Below, piece after piece: positions 33,973 to 46,800 of a stretch of DNA of 64,000 bases (positions within the stretch are counted from its first letter, which is position 1; each line of letters opens with the position of its first letter). Source of the DNA: Pelobates cultripes (Eukaryota > Chordata > Amphibia > Anura > Pelobatidae). The DNA is taken from contig OW240917.1 in the NCBI GenBank assembly GCA_933207985.1, forward strand, positions 111,510,522 to 111,574,521. The letters are read 5' to 3'. The position numbers and the translations under genes are program-made. The notes below the pieces were generated by a model. It was not told the DNA's origin. It made no database searches and worked only from the letters and a program-made list of their open reading frames with translations.

Positions 33973-34456
33973 TTAAAGGACCACTATAGTGCCAGGAAAA
34001 CATACTCATTTTCCTGGCACTATAGTGCCCTGAGGGTGCCCCCACCCTCAGGGTCCCCCTCCCGCCGGGCTGGATGGATAGGAAGAGGTTAAACTTACCT
34101 CTTTCTCCAGCGCCGGGCGGGGAGCTCTCCTCCTCCTCTCCGCCTCCTCTTCGGCTGAATGCGCATGCGTGGCAAGAGCTGCACGCGCATTCAGCCAGTC
34201 TCATAGGAAAGCATTTACAATGCTTTCCTATGGACGCTGGTGTCTTCTCACTGTGAAAATCACAGTGAGAAGCACGCAAGTGCCTCTAGCGGCTGTCAAG
34301 AGACAGCCACTAGAGGCTGGATTAACCCTAACATAAACATAGCAGTTTCTCTGAAACTGCTATGTTTATAGAAAAAAGGGTTAACCCTAGCTGGACCTGG
34401 CACCCAGACCACTTCATTAAGCTGAAGTGGTCTGGGTGCCTATAGTGGCCCTTTAA
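33973..34456 (+). mobile_element. TTAA-flanked multi-hairpin MITE, copy 4 (reference copy)
   Basis: 484 bp from TTAAAGGACCACTATAG to GTGGCCCTTTAA. It holds eight separate hairpins in series: 33982-34027, 34028-34053, 34153-34196, 34202-34232, 34244-34272, 34283-34316, 34333-34369 and 34399-34440. The 100 bp between the second and third is a GC-rich unpaired segment. The same series in the same order occurs in the copies at 5857, 38133 and 54268, and in reverse at 2541 and 3131. Non-coding. Confidence 0.9.
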
Positions 34457-35982
34457 TTAGAGCTGCATATTTACTGATTGCATGGGAGGGAGCTAGTATG
34501 CTATGGTGACTGGAATCTGCTTTTACAGTAATGGCTTCTGCATTTGTTGGGGAAATAGTGCAGTTGCAAAAACTGGGTTGTTTACATAACAAGAGGTGGA
34601 TAGGGAAGGAAAAATGTAAGGATATATAAAATAAATAAATATAAGTGTTTTATACCACCAATTTTATCCCACCATATTAACAAAATCCATTGAATCCAAC
34701 CTTGGGGCACTATATACAGTGTCCCATGTAATTGCGTGATCTGAGTCAGATCACATGACTCAGCCTGTACGTGATGTGATTAACACATAATCATCTATTT
34801 TCTCAAGGGAATGTGTTCAAGGTGACAGGAACCATAATAGCAATAACAGTAAAATGGAATGTGAACAACTATGCTATAAACAGCTAATCTTACTTTTAAA
34901 AAACAGTAAGCATTCAGTGTCTAATTTGTATTGGAGTGTGAGGAACACTTTTAGTGTGGCACATCCTTTCATGATCTATGGCTAATGATCCTTGACCAAG
35001 TTCTATGCATTGTGATGCCAAGTGGCACTGTAAGGAATGAGTCACCTAAAAGAATATAAAAGTAATATGAACTGTCAAGTGGTATCTAATGGTAAGGCTA
35101 CTTTCTGATGAATATTGAACGTACACCATGAATACATTCATACATATCTAGTACAAAAAATGCTAATTAATAAATTATTATTAAAGGTATATTGAAACAA
35201 CTGAAAAGTGCTATGTGCTAGTTATTTAAATAAATGTGCCACCGTAACATTCTACATAGTTTTATGTGTAGAAAAAGGCCACCTATTGGTCACTGTGCAT
35301 AAATACTGTGCAAAAAATTGCTGGTAAGGATAAGTGCCATCTTGTGGCAGCAGTGCAAAATATCATAAGTGCTAATATTTATATTAGATTATATTATATT
35401 AAAAGCCTTTCCATGTGGATACGCCAAAATCAGATAATTGACACATTTTTAAATTGGCATTGCTGAATATTCCTTGACAACAATCCATGTTACTGAAAAG
35501 ATGTTGGTCAGCACCAAAATGACAATTAAGCAATCCTAAAAATGTAAATACAATAATCACAATATTAAAAACAAACCGTATAATTAATCATTTTATATTT
35601 CTTGGCTTAAACGAATCCAGCTCTTTTTTAATTAAGATACATTATACTTAGTTTCCAAAAAACTAGCTGGTACTGGTAAGTCAACTTAACTATTTCTGAT
35701 TGTTTAGGTTTGCTTGGAAAATCTGTCCTTCATTTTTTTGTGCGCTCTGCCACATAGATCGGACCTCAAGGACATTTGAAAAAATCTATACATAGGGTTT
35801 AGTACATGTTGCTAAGTGCTTGCACATTTTTACCTTTACATTTGTGATAAGTATCATCCTAAATAATGGTGTTACAAGCTATGTAGTTGTAGCATGTGTT
35901 CAAGCTTTATAACACTAGCTTTCAATATAGAGAATTTGGATCTGATCTGCTTTACACTTATAGTTGTATGTCTACATCATTT
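34457..35982. other. No recognised feature
   Basis: AT-rich non-coding sequence with no frame above background. I cannot assign any repeat family. Confidence 0.4.
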
Positions 35983-36135
35983 AGCCGGTTAAATAGCTTA
36001 GTGAGCTAATGTAGAATCTGTTCAACTCTTGGGTTGCAGGTTCAAATCCATGTTGACTCAGCCCTTCATCTTTCTGAAATAGATAAAATGAGTACCATTA
36101 AATTGGGTAACAGTAACATCCTCTGGGGGCTGGTC
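35983..36135 (+). mobile_element. tRNA-derived SINE
   Basis: A tRNA-like head has an A box TAGCTTAGTGAGC (35994-36006) and a perfect B box GGTTCAAATCC (36039-36049), 33 bp apart: an internal RNA polymerase III promoter. It is followed by a body with CCCTTCATCTTTCTGAAAT and GATAAAATGAGTACC, which looks like a conserved SINE central domain shared across animal SINEs. It lacks a convincing tRNA cloverleaf, so it is not a tRNA gene. The 3' end is unclear. Confidence 0.7.
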
Positions 36136-36439
36136 TAAGGTAAAATCCCAAGGATGTACTTGAAAACCACAGTAATCTGAATGTGATTTTAAATACTTTA
36201 TTATTATTTACTAAATACACTTACATCAAATGCGGACATTAAAATAATTAAATAATAAGTAATTAAAAATAAGGAAGGAATACATCTTTGAATTAGAAAA
36301 CATTATTGTTATAGTAGATATATATCAACTAATGCAATTGTATAAAATTAATATTAAAAAAAACTGAGGTCATGTTGAATAGAAAAAAACAAAAAAAAAC
36401 AATGGGTAATGGAGGTTAATCAAGACATCTTGGAGACTA
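36136..36439. other. No recognised feature
   Basis: AT-rich stretch between the SINE and a Penelope relic; nothing recognisable. Confidence 0.35.
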
Positions 36440-38064
36440 TAGGATAGAGAGTAGAAAGCCTGTTCCCTTTTATCTTGCCTCTACTGTTCTATGTAATGGT
36501 TCTTCAAATGCCTTAGTAAAATTGATGTGAACTCTTGGGCCAAGACAGGTATGGAGCAGTTGATCAATATCTTGCTTTACCAGAACTATATACAGTTCTG
36601 TGACATGATCAAAGGTGCCGAAAAGTTACTTTTATTTTTCAAGTTGTGTAATTTACTGTAGCTTAAAGGGACACTGTAGGCACCCAGACCACTTCATCTC
36701 ATTAAAGTGGCCTGGGTGCAATGTCCCTTAACCCTACAGTGGTAATTATTGCAGTTTCTGAGAAGGGTTAACTCCACCTCTAGTGGCTGTCTACAAGACA
36801 GCCAATAGATGGACTTTCTGAATTGAAACGGACCTTTGGTCTGGTATGTGACGCGTCAGATTTTTCCCAATAGGAATGCATTGAATAATATGCTGGATTG
36901 AGGTAAGTGACTCAAGGGGTTTTAACCCCTTCAGCGCCGGGGGAGAGGGGGCACCTAAAAAACCTTAAAAACGACTTTGTTTTCCTGGTAATATAGAATC
37001 ACTTTAAGAATAGTGTCTGGTATCATCTGTCTTTGTAGCTTTAATCATTTTATGAAAACATACCTTCAAACTTAAATTCCTGAAGAATCACTGTAGGTCT
37101 ATATCAAGTTCCACCCTACATGGTATATGAGTGGGGTAGAATGTGAGACCTTCCGACAATACAGAGTTTTTGATCAGACAAATTCAATTTGAATAAGTGG
37201 ATTGTTGAAGTTTCTACATCTTCTGACTTATCCTTTATATTTCCAAATAACCAGAAGAGCTTTTCTCCTGGTGTCAGCACCTTCCTCTTCTGATTCTTCT
37301 CTGTTTGGGTCCCTCTTTGATTTGGGGGAGATGTGTCTTCCTAACAAAAAGATGTAGAACTTTCTTGATACATCTTTGTCCTAATCTGTTTGTACTCCTG
37401 AGAAATAATTGTTTGTATATTTATTTTGCTCAGAGAGTTTAACCTTCCTATTGAATGTCCTGACTGCTTCTCCATGTGTAAGCATTTTCATTGTCCATTA
37501 AGTCTCTGTGGAATTTTACTCTTTTCGCACTCTCCTACATTTTCCCTTTATTGATCAGTGGTTGAATCAATTGTATTTTTACTTGTAATTTGCTTTCCTT
37601 ACTTGTATTTGGTAAATAGATTTCTGTAAAAGTCAAGTTTAAGTAGGACCCAATCCATAGAGCATTTGTTTAATATGGATTCCAATCTAGTGCCGAACTC
37701 CACATTATCACTAATCAAGGTAGATTCATTCTTATTCCTTGTAGAATGCCGTGTGCTTTATAATACTCTGCCAAAGTAACACTGTGCATATTACAGCTTA
37801 CATTTCATTAAATACATTTTTCTTATCATTTAATAAGAGCATTATCATTCGTTATTTCCAAAAGGGTGTAATTGCTTTTAGAGCCTGTAGGATGCACTGT
37901 GCTTCATTCTCTGAATAGGAGAAGGAATGTGTTTCTGGGTCCATGCTGATAAGGACAAAGGTCCTTAAAGATAAAGTCCTCTGACCATCAATACAAAGGT
38001 AGGGACTGCACAGAGAATCTAATTCTAATTCTTCCTGAACATGGACGTATATAATTACTAGCAA
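36440..38064 (-). mobile_element. Penelope-like element N-terminal fragment, split by a MITE
   Basis: On the minus strand, 37190-37070 reads FKLNLSDQKL and, after a frame change, GLTFYPTH and then IDLQ-stop-FFRNLSL. This matches the Penelope N-terminal pattern N-L-S-x-x-x-L...G-L-x-F-x-P-T...D-L-x-x-F-F-R-x-L. Beyond the MITE at 36663-37007 the same strand resumes with LKNKSNFSAP, the usual next block. The frame 37852-38064 probably belongs to the same relic. Several stops are present. It is independent of the relic at 18480-22470. Confidence 0.55.
36663..37007. mobile_element. TTAA MITE related to the multi-hairpin family, inside a Penelope relic
   Basis: Begins TTAAAGGGACACTGTAGG and ends GAATCACTTTAA. 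It contains the GGCACCCAGACCACTTCAT...AAGTGGCCTGGGTGC hairpin, a diverged CTCTAGTGGCTGTC segment and a TTTTCCTGG end segment. It is 345 bp and more degenerate than the other copies. Coding similarity of the interrupted Penelope relic continues on both sides, which supports a real insertion. Confidence 0.7.
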
Positions 38065-38132
38065 AGCTATTTTTATTGTATAATATATATCAACTTTAAG
38101 TGCAGCAATGCTATGTCCTTGATTATATCACA

Positions 38133-38589
38133 TTAAAGGACCACTATAGTGCCAGGAAAACACTCGTTTTCCTGGCACTATAGTGCCCTGAGGGTGCCCC
38201 CATCCTCAGGGTCCCACTCCCGCTGGACTGGATGGCGAGGAAAGGGTTAAATCTCACCTTTTTTCCAGCGCCGGGCAGGGAGCTCTCCTCCTCCTCTCCG
38301 CCTCCTCTCCTCTTTGGCTGAATGCGCATGCGCGGCAGGAGCTGCGCATGCATTCAGCCTGTCTCATAGGAAAGCATGATTTTCACAGTGAGAAGCACGC
38401 AAACGCCTCTAGCGGCTGTCAATGAGACAACCACTAGAGGCTTTAGAGGCTGTATTAACCCTATTATAAACATAGCAGTTTCTCTGAAACTGCTGTTTAT
38501 AAAAAAAAAAGGGTTAATCCTAGAGGGACCTGGCACCCAGACCACTTCATTAAGCTGAAGTGGTCTGGGTGCCTAGAGTAGTCCTATAA
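38133..38589 (+). mobile_element. TTAA multi-hairpin MITE, copy 5
   Basis: Begins TTAAAGGACCACTATAG. Same hairpin order as copy 33973-34456, with the GGAAAGCAT hairpin partly deleted (38369-38380 joins directly to TTTTCACAGTGAG). The 3' end is mutated to GTCCTATAA, so the right TTAA is lost. Confidence 0.8.
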
Positions 38590-40391
38590 CTGTGTCTGCA
38601 TTTACATACTTATTAATGCCAGCATATCTTGGCTATTATTCACATTCTTTGCAGTGTTTAGTACTAACTGTACACTTGTGAATCTTAGTACAGAACTACA
38701 GATAGTATTTTTTGAAAAATGTCTACATCAAAACTAAAAAAGACAGTTTATTAAGGGATCGGTAGCATCCATTCAACTAGAGTATTACATTTGCTTTATA
38801 TATGATTTTTGATGGATAATGATTGACTCCTCTTTGTACACTGGCAGAGAAGCATGCTAAAGTAATGATCTACATTCACAAAGACCCCTAAGCTTCAACA
38901 GAAAAACCTCATAAATAAGTCACCATCAATCCATTGCCAAGCACTGGTATAAACCTCCAGTGCAATTGGAATAGCATTTGTGCAACACAGACGTTTTGCA
39001 GACTGTTGGATCAGAGCTTAAGCATGTTATGTCTTTATGTTGTGTTATCTTTCCAAACCATTCTCTGTATAACTCTGTAAATGAAATAGCACATTTAATG
39101 AGCTGGCATTTGCTTCCCCGGCCTTTCAGATTAGTTTACAGTAATATATTGTATTCTCGACAGGCTCATTGTTAAAGTTTATTTTTAGGAGAATGCAAAC
39201 TTTGCTCGTTTTTTTTTGTTATTAGAAAATGATTTCCCAAACAGACTTGTCCCTGTCCAATCACTGTGCTGGCATAATACTAAATAAGTCTTTTGTTTTC
39301 TCCAGTTTACAATGCAAAATCACACACTGATGATGCTCGTAAGAGTTTAATCTCCCAGTACTGTATCAGCACAGCTGGTTTGTAAATATTTCTTGGTACA
39401 TGCTTTTTTTTTGTATATGGTAGGCAGAAGTGTCCTATTTTCATGGTCAGCTGGGATATTTATTTCTTAAAACACACAACAGTGACAGCAACAGAAAAAG
39501 TCCAACAGTAATTTTTATATCTGTTTTATAGTATTTATTTAATACAGACTTGTTTTATAAATATTCCTGTTGGCATCATAAAATATATTTGTTAAGGCAA
39601 GTACCGATTTTTAAATTAACATTTCGTTTTTTAATATTAGGAACTTTTTATCCTCAGGTAACATCTATTCAGTTGCTAATGAGGAAAATCCTGTGCAAGT
39701 AAATTAATTGCTTTTCCTGACCTCATGATCTACCTTCTCATCTCTTGTTAACCCCTACGGCTGATAGACCAACTTAGCTGTCATTACAGGAAATTAACAT
39801 TGTCAATCGGCTATAGAATTTAATCTGACAGAGGTTAAATTTACATACATGGCACTTAAGATAAGAGGTACAGGGGGTTAATATTTTCAACTAACCTACA
39901 CTAGCCGTACAACTTATCTTGGATTTATAAATGTAGACCTTGAACTATGTTTTAGATTGACTGTCACACTGAGACACATCACTTAATAAATAAAGCCATG
40001 GACACATTGGGCAGCTGTCAGCCAGGCTGGTCAGCTCTGTTTACTTGAATTAACTAAATTAAGTTACAAAAGACAGCACGTATGATTGGTTCTGACAGTG
40101 GTTTTCAAAGTGTTTTATGGAATGCCTTTAATTTCTAATTGATTTAATGTAGATTCTTTATAAAAGGTTGTAAGCCATTGCGTTGATGGATGCTAACCTA
40201 CAGGCTACATAATAAACATTCCTATGGTTTGTATATAGAGCAAATATTCTATAAAATAAAATCCAAATGCATGCTTCACGGAACTTAAGCATATCATCCA
40301 TAAATATCCAGTCCTAAATTAAAACGTTATTATAACATTTAAACATATTCTGGCAAATTTAGTGTAACAAAAACCACCAGCACAAACGTGT
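38590..40391. other. No recognised feature
   Basis: AT-rich unique-looking DNA. No gene, MITE terminus or RNA gene seen. Some stretches, for example 39000-39260, have less repetitive composition and could include conserved non-coding DNA, but I cannot show this. Confidence 0.35.
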
Positions 40392-40689
40392 TTAACCCCT
40401 TAACCCTGTTACGGCGTTCAATGCAGTCCCGCATTAAATGGGCGTTAACGTCGTAATGGCTGAAGCCCCCAGGAGCCTGCAACTACTCACCTCCGCCGCG
40501 ATCCTCTTCTGGAGGGCTCCCCTGGCAAATGAGGCCCCCGGGGGCCATGTGATCACTCTCAAAGAGCGATCACATGGCCCCCTATAGCTGGCTGTGGATC
40601 TGCCAGCAGGGTGACTGTCTGAAATGTCAGACAGTCCCCCTGCTGGTGGGTAGTGTAAAAAAAAATAATTAGACATGTTTTAAAATAAA

Positions 40690-40910
40690 TTAAATGTGTG
40701 TATATATATTTAAAATATATATATATTATATATACATCTTGTATATATGTAACGTGATTTTAATGTTAATATAAGTACATATATTAATCTTAAAATACAC
40801 TTAGAATGACGTTACATATATATAAGATATATATTGCATATATAATACACATATATATATATATATATATTTTATGTATATTTATATATATATATATATA
40901 TACGTATATT
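40690..40910. repeat. AT-rich microsatellite arrays
   Basis: Runs of TATATA separated by short AT-rich spacers, at the place that corresponds to the TA arrays of copy 1 of the 2-kb TTAA element. Confidence 0.8.
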
Positions 40911-41101
40911 TACAATAGTAAATAAATAAAATAAAATAAATAATAAAAAAAATTTAAATAAATTATATATACATATGTAATCTCATTCTAACTGTATTTT
41001 GTTGGGGGGCGTGGTTCCGGCTCTGACCAAGATGGCCGCGTGAGGAGAGAGCTCCGCTCCGCCGAACCCCCAATTTAGCTATCATTAGCGGCACCTCAGG
41101 T

Positions 41102-42140
41102 ATGATGGGGCGCACCAAACGCCCAGAGCACTCCCTGACCCCGGGGAACCCCCAGCAGAGACCTCTGGACGGCTTCTTACAGCCTCAGCCCGGGGCGAGC
41201 AGGGATATCGCGAGCCCCAAGATGGCGCCGGCACCCAGCCAGGGGCCGGAAAACACCGCACCGGAGAGGATTGAAGGCACCCTCCAGGAACTAACCACAG
41301 CTATGGCCACCAAAGCTGACCTGCAGGCCATAACAGCCACCATACAGGAAACGCTGCGGACAGAGGTCGCAGGGCTCCGCACGGAGCTTGCCGTGCACGC
41401 GGGCCGCATTACCGCGATGGAGGAGGTGGATGCGGCCCTCACGGCCCGCATGGCATCCACTGACATTGCGGTTGCCAGACAAGGCGAGATGCTGCTCACC
41501 ATGCGCCGACACCTTCGAGGATGTGGATAATAGGAGGTGTAACATCCGCGTACGTGGTGTCCCAGAGGCTGAAGGGGCAGAAGACGCTCCGGACACCCTT
41601 AAGGAGCTATTCCATTTAATCATGCAGCCGTCCCCGCCTCCACAGATTGAATTCGAGAGGGCACACAGGGCCCTGCGACCCCGAAATGCGGAGGACGGAC
41701 CGAGAGACCTCATTTGCTGCCTGAGCTCTTTCCCGGTGAAGAATGCTATCATGGTGAAAGCCCGGGAACGCACAACCTGGACCTTCAGAGGGGCCCGGGT
41801 CTCACTCTACAACGACCTGTCCCCTATCACCCTGGAAGCCAGGCGAGCTCTTCGCCCTGTAACAGCGACACTGCGGGAACATAATGTGACTTACAAATGG
41901 GGTTTTCTCTTTGCCTTGATGGCAAGGCACCAGAACCGGTGGGTTACCCTAAAATGGCCGGAGGGGGTGCCGCGGTTCCTGGGAGAACTGGGCCTCCCAC
42001 CACAGACAGTCCCCAACTGGATCCTGGGATCACTGGGCCCTCCGCCGAGAACACAGAGGGAGCCAAGGCAGCGGAATGCGAGGGCTCCTGCTACTTCTCA
42101 AGCTGGAAGACATAGGGATCTGACATCCCCAGAGGAATAA
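41102..42140 (+). pseudogene. L1/Tx1 ORF1 RNA-binding protein, frameshifted
   Basis: The first frame (41102-41530) has a Pro-rich start, then an alanine/threonine-rich helical stretch (LQELTTAMATKADLQAITAT) likely to form a coiled coil. After a frameshift near 41520 the second frame continues with NIRVRGVPE, FERAHRALRPR, PRDLICCLSSFPVKNAIM and LYNDLSPITLEARRAL, the RRM and C-terminal-domain motifs of L1 ORF1 proteins. The protein's role is to coat and chaperone LINE RNA. Confidence 0.85.
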
Positions 42141-43802
42141 CTGCAATTCCCTACCTACGGTGATGTTGGCTGCTTGAGGCCCCTCGACTCCCAATCTCCA
42201 CCAGCACCGGCTACTGACTTACACTACCTTTGACCGCACGAAGTGGGCCCCAGATATTGAGCGAAAGTGGCCCGTACCTACCTCTACCTCCCTGTGATGA
42301 CCGGCACTGGCGTACGGTACGCCCTCAGGTACTTTGGGACATATTGTTGGGGGATTGGGGTGGGGGGCCATTGGTCTGAGGGCACACGGCAGGGACTCTC
42401 ACGCACGTGGACTCAACAATCAGAATATATAACGGCCCCCCCTTGTTTCCAGACCCGGAACATGGTCTATAATTTGTCTGGCTGACATGCTCTTGGGAGG
42501 GGGGGCGGAGGGGGGTGGCACGGTCCATCTTTCCGTGCCTGCTTGCATCCTTGGATCCATGTACTGCGACCGGGACACTATAAAGCTACCGGATGCATTG
42601 CCTGGGCATGGGGGGGGGGGAGCGGCCTTGTTGGGTGGTGGGGGGGGGACTTGGAGGGGGGAAATTGTTGTATTTAACTCTGCTGTTCATAATTGTTAGC
42701 TTTCATGTTTTGCCTTGCACACACCGACACAAGCGGTCACTTGTTCGCATAGATGTTGTAGGGGACATCCTCTTGGCGCTCCCACTGTTATCAATCTTAG
42801 CACCTACACGCACACAGCCGCCCCGCGAGGAGCCCGCCCCTCTAACCACAACTTATATTTGGTCTTGTGTGCGCACTGGCCTTGCCCCCCCTCTCGCCCC
42901 CCCCTTCACCCATCGGCCGTGACAGTACCCCGTGCCCTGCCCGAGACGAGCAGTGTGTATCATGAGATCAATAGCTACAGATTCAAGGCTCCAGAGTGTC
43001 GTCTTAGGTTAAGTCAGGGGACCACGATCACGGGCTCTCGTACATGCTCACATCCCAGGGGGTTTTGATGCTTGTTACACGCTTCTCACTAACTAACATC
43101 CTGGGTAGACAGACCGGCCGGGGACGATTGGATGGGAATGAGCGGGAGCTGACTGGAAACACTCTGCGCTGGGGGGGAACCTGGGGAAGGACGGGTTTCA
43201 CTGAATACAGGCATGTTACCTTAGGCTCTCTTTGTGATATTTCCTCCACATAGCAATTGTCATTTATGAGCCTTTCCACTGATGACGCCCAACAAGGGGT
43301 TACATACAGCCCGTTTAGCATCGCACTTGGGGGGCGGTTAGGAGCAGGAGCCTACTATCTCTCTGTGAGATCTCACTTGGGCGGAGCTCGAGTTGCGCTT
43401 CCACACACGAATACTCGTGCTAAAAGTTGTGCAGCCGAACGGGGGGTACTTTGGTCTCCTGGGCAGGTACCGGAGCGAGACTTACCCGGGTCGGCTGCTG
43501 CACGAGACACCCCTCCCCCACCTGGGTGGGGGGAGTAGATTTGGGGCGGACCCAAACTCTGTGAGGATATCGACGACAAGAATACACACCTCCTTTTAAT
43601 TATCATAGGGACAGCTGGCCCCGTATCCCGGGTACCGAACCCTGAACTCAATCCTATTTTTCTACCCTTCCTCCACCCTTCCTCCTCCCCCCCTCCCGCC
43701 CCGCATTGGACCGACTGGCCCACAGCTTGAGTATCCTCCTCGGAACCACACAAAGCTCTTGCTACCGACACGCCTGGACACTATGGCTTACTGCATAAGC
43801 CC
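42141..43802 (+). other. L1/Tx1 inter-ORF spacer
   Basis: GC-rich sequence of about 1.6 kb between the two LINE frames, with G-runs near 42500-42660. No protein motif was recognised. The spacer is long for L1-type elements, so it may contain an additional insertion, but I find no terminal repeats. Confidence 0.5.
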
Positions 43803-46800
43803 CTGAAGATTATCACACAGAATTGCAGAGGACTCAACATCCCTGAGCGCAGGACACACCTGCTGAGAGAAATGAAGAAAAAACATGTGTCGATTGCCTT
43901 ACTGCAAGAAACTCACTTCAAGGAGGGGACGCATCCTAGGCTACGGAATAGGCACTACCCCAATAATTGCTTTTGCAACCATCCCACGTCATGCAAAACC
44001 GGAGTGGCCATTCTCCTGGCGGCTGATCTGGAATTTACAGAACTAGACCGAGTGCAAGATTCGCAAGGAAGATACCTCTTCCTTAAAGGTGTTATAGCGG
44101 AGAAGATATATACACTAGCCTCCATCTATGTACCCAATAAGAGGCAGGCTCCCTTCCTCCGAAACACTCTCCACCAGCTGAAAGACTTCTCGGATGGGAT
44201 ACTAATAGTGGGTGGTGATTTCAACGCCCCACTTGACCCGACACTGGATTCCTCAACGGGTCATAGCTGCATACCGCAGCATACTATCGGGACCATTCGA
44301 CGATCGATGGAAGCCTTGAGACTGGTGGACTGCTGGAGGACGCTACACCCCTCAACAAAAGACTACACCTACTATTCAGCGCTTCACAACTGATACTCAC
44401 GCATCGACTATCTATTTGTCGCTCAGGAGGGCCTCTCTCACCTATTAGGAGCCGACATCACTCCGGCCACTTGGTCGGATCATGGATCTGTCGAGATGGA
44501 ATTGGACTCCCCCCTGTACAAACCAAAGGGGTGGACCTGGAAACTAAACGAGGCCCTGTTACTAGACCTGGATACCAAGGAACAACTACGCCAGGCATTG
44601 GAGCAATATTTTTGAGAAAACGACACTCCGGATGTCTCCCCGATATCCCTGTGGGAAGCTCACAAGAGCGTGATCCGCGGCACATTTATACGCATCGCCT
44701 CACAGAAACGGAAGGTGTATATGCGTGAAATGACTGAGCTACATCACACAATCTCGACACTAGAGCGCAACCATAAAAGATCACAGCTGAATGCAGTTTA
44801 CAGTGACCTGATGGAACACAGGAGAAAGTTTAAAGCACTTCTCTTGAAAAGGCACCTCAGATCGGTGCAACGAACTAAAGGCTTTTATTACGTACATGCT
44901 AATAAAGGTGGCAAATACCTTGCAAGGCTCCTAAAGGGCCCTATGCCCCATCGGCAAATTCGCAAGATACGCTTGTCCACGGGGGAGACCTCTCCCTTCC
45001 CGCAGAAAATCGCGGAGGAATTCAAATTTTTTTTACGAGAACCTCTACAAATCATACACGCCTACCGTAGATACTGAGGCTGCGAGGAACCTCACGAAGA
45101 TACGGGACTTCTTGTCTGATACGGTCACGAACAAGATCGACCAAGAATCAGCGTCAATACTAGACACGCCAATCAGTGTGGAAGAAATAGCAGCGGCTCT
45201 TAAAACATCCAAAACCGGAAAAGCACCTGGCCCAGATGGTTTCTCGCTGGGATACTATAAAGGCTTCCCGGGACTGCTTTCGCTGCGGCTAACCGACGCT
45301 CTCAACGCGATTGGTGAAGGGGGAACCCTGGGTAGGGAATCAGTTGCAGCTACCATCACGGTCCTTTTCAAGCCGGGTAAGGACCCATTACACTGCGGTA
45401 GTTACCGCCCGATTTCATTGCTAAATGTGGACTCCAAACTATTTACGAAAGTGCTAGCTACCCGCCTAAAACGTCTTCTGCCCGATTTGATACACGCTGA
45501 TCAGACGGGATTCATTCCTGGGAGGGAAGCCAGAGACAGCACCCTGAGACTGCTCTCCATCCAACATCACGCTAGGAGAAAGGGAGCCCGATTATTGCTA
45601 CTATCGACAGATGCGGAAAAAGCATTTGACCGGGTCAACTGGTCGTATATGATGGAGACGCTGACTTGGCAGGGCTGCGGTCAGCGGCTTCTCACATGGA
45701 TCTCGGCCCTGTACACGGGTCCCCGAGCAACTGTAAGAATCAATGCGACTTTGCAATCAGTAATGGAACCAGGCAGGGGTGTCCGCTCTCACCGTTGCTG
45801 TTCGCGCTCACCCTGGAGCCCTTCTTGCAAGCAATCAGGCTAAATCCAAATATACTGGGCTATGAATGGCAGGGAGTGCAACACAAAGTGGCTGCTTACG
45901 CGGACGACCTTCTTTTCTTTGTCAGTAACCCCAGAATCACGCTGCCTTGCCTCCTCTCAGAATTCGATAAATTCGGACAGATGTCCGGATTTAAACTTAA
46001 TATTTCGAAATGTGAGGTTCTGAACACGGAGGAATTCCAATCCTTGGAATCGCAATTCACATTTAAATGGTGTTACGGCAAAATGAAGTATCTGGGTGTC
46101 TGGGTGACCACGGAACCGGGGGACATGTACGATCACAACTATACACCCCTCCTAAAGAATATTCTTGCAGACCTAACTAGTTGGTCGTATCCACATATCA
46201 CATGGCATGGCAGGGTTGCCGTGATTAAAATGAATATCCTTCCGAGGATCCTATATCTCATGCAAACGATACCCCTTGCCATACCAGCAACTTTTTTCTC
46301 CGTCCTAAAAACGGGGGTGATTAAATATATATGGCGCGGGGGACGATCCCGGACGCGACATGACATTGTGTGTCGACCGAGGATACACGGTGGGCTGGCG
46401 TTGCCTGATTTCAAGAAATATCATCAAGCTACGGTTATGCAACGCATACTGGACTGGCACTTAACACCGACGACTAAACAATGGGTGGCACTGGACAGGG
46501 GCCTTAATGGTCCGACGCTGGAGGCGAAGGTATGGGGCATAGCTGGCAGGCACTGAGGGGGCAAGAACACGTATCCCCCACACCCAGCCCGAGCTGCCAA
46601 TCACGCATAATGAAGCTATAGGGGGTGGGCTCCCGGCAGGAGCATGGCCCATCGAGAGTGCGAGCGAATACATACCCATACATACAATCCTGGCAGAGGG
46701 GAAACTACGAGATCTCTCATCACTGCTAGGGGACAGGCCACGGATGTCTCTTCTCCTGATTACACAGAGACCTTACATGGTTCGAAGACCTCTGCGATCG

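Noticed and set aside
35990..36060. Candidate tRNA gene
   Set aside because: A and B boxes are good, but no cloverleaf forms and a SINE body follows directly.
37852..38064. Candidate host exon
   Set aside because: No consistent splice sites; neighbouring minus-strand blocks match Penelope-like N-terminal motifs, so it is assigned to that relic.
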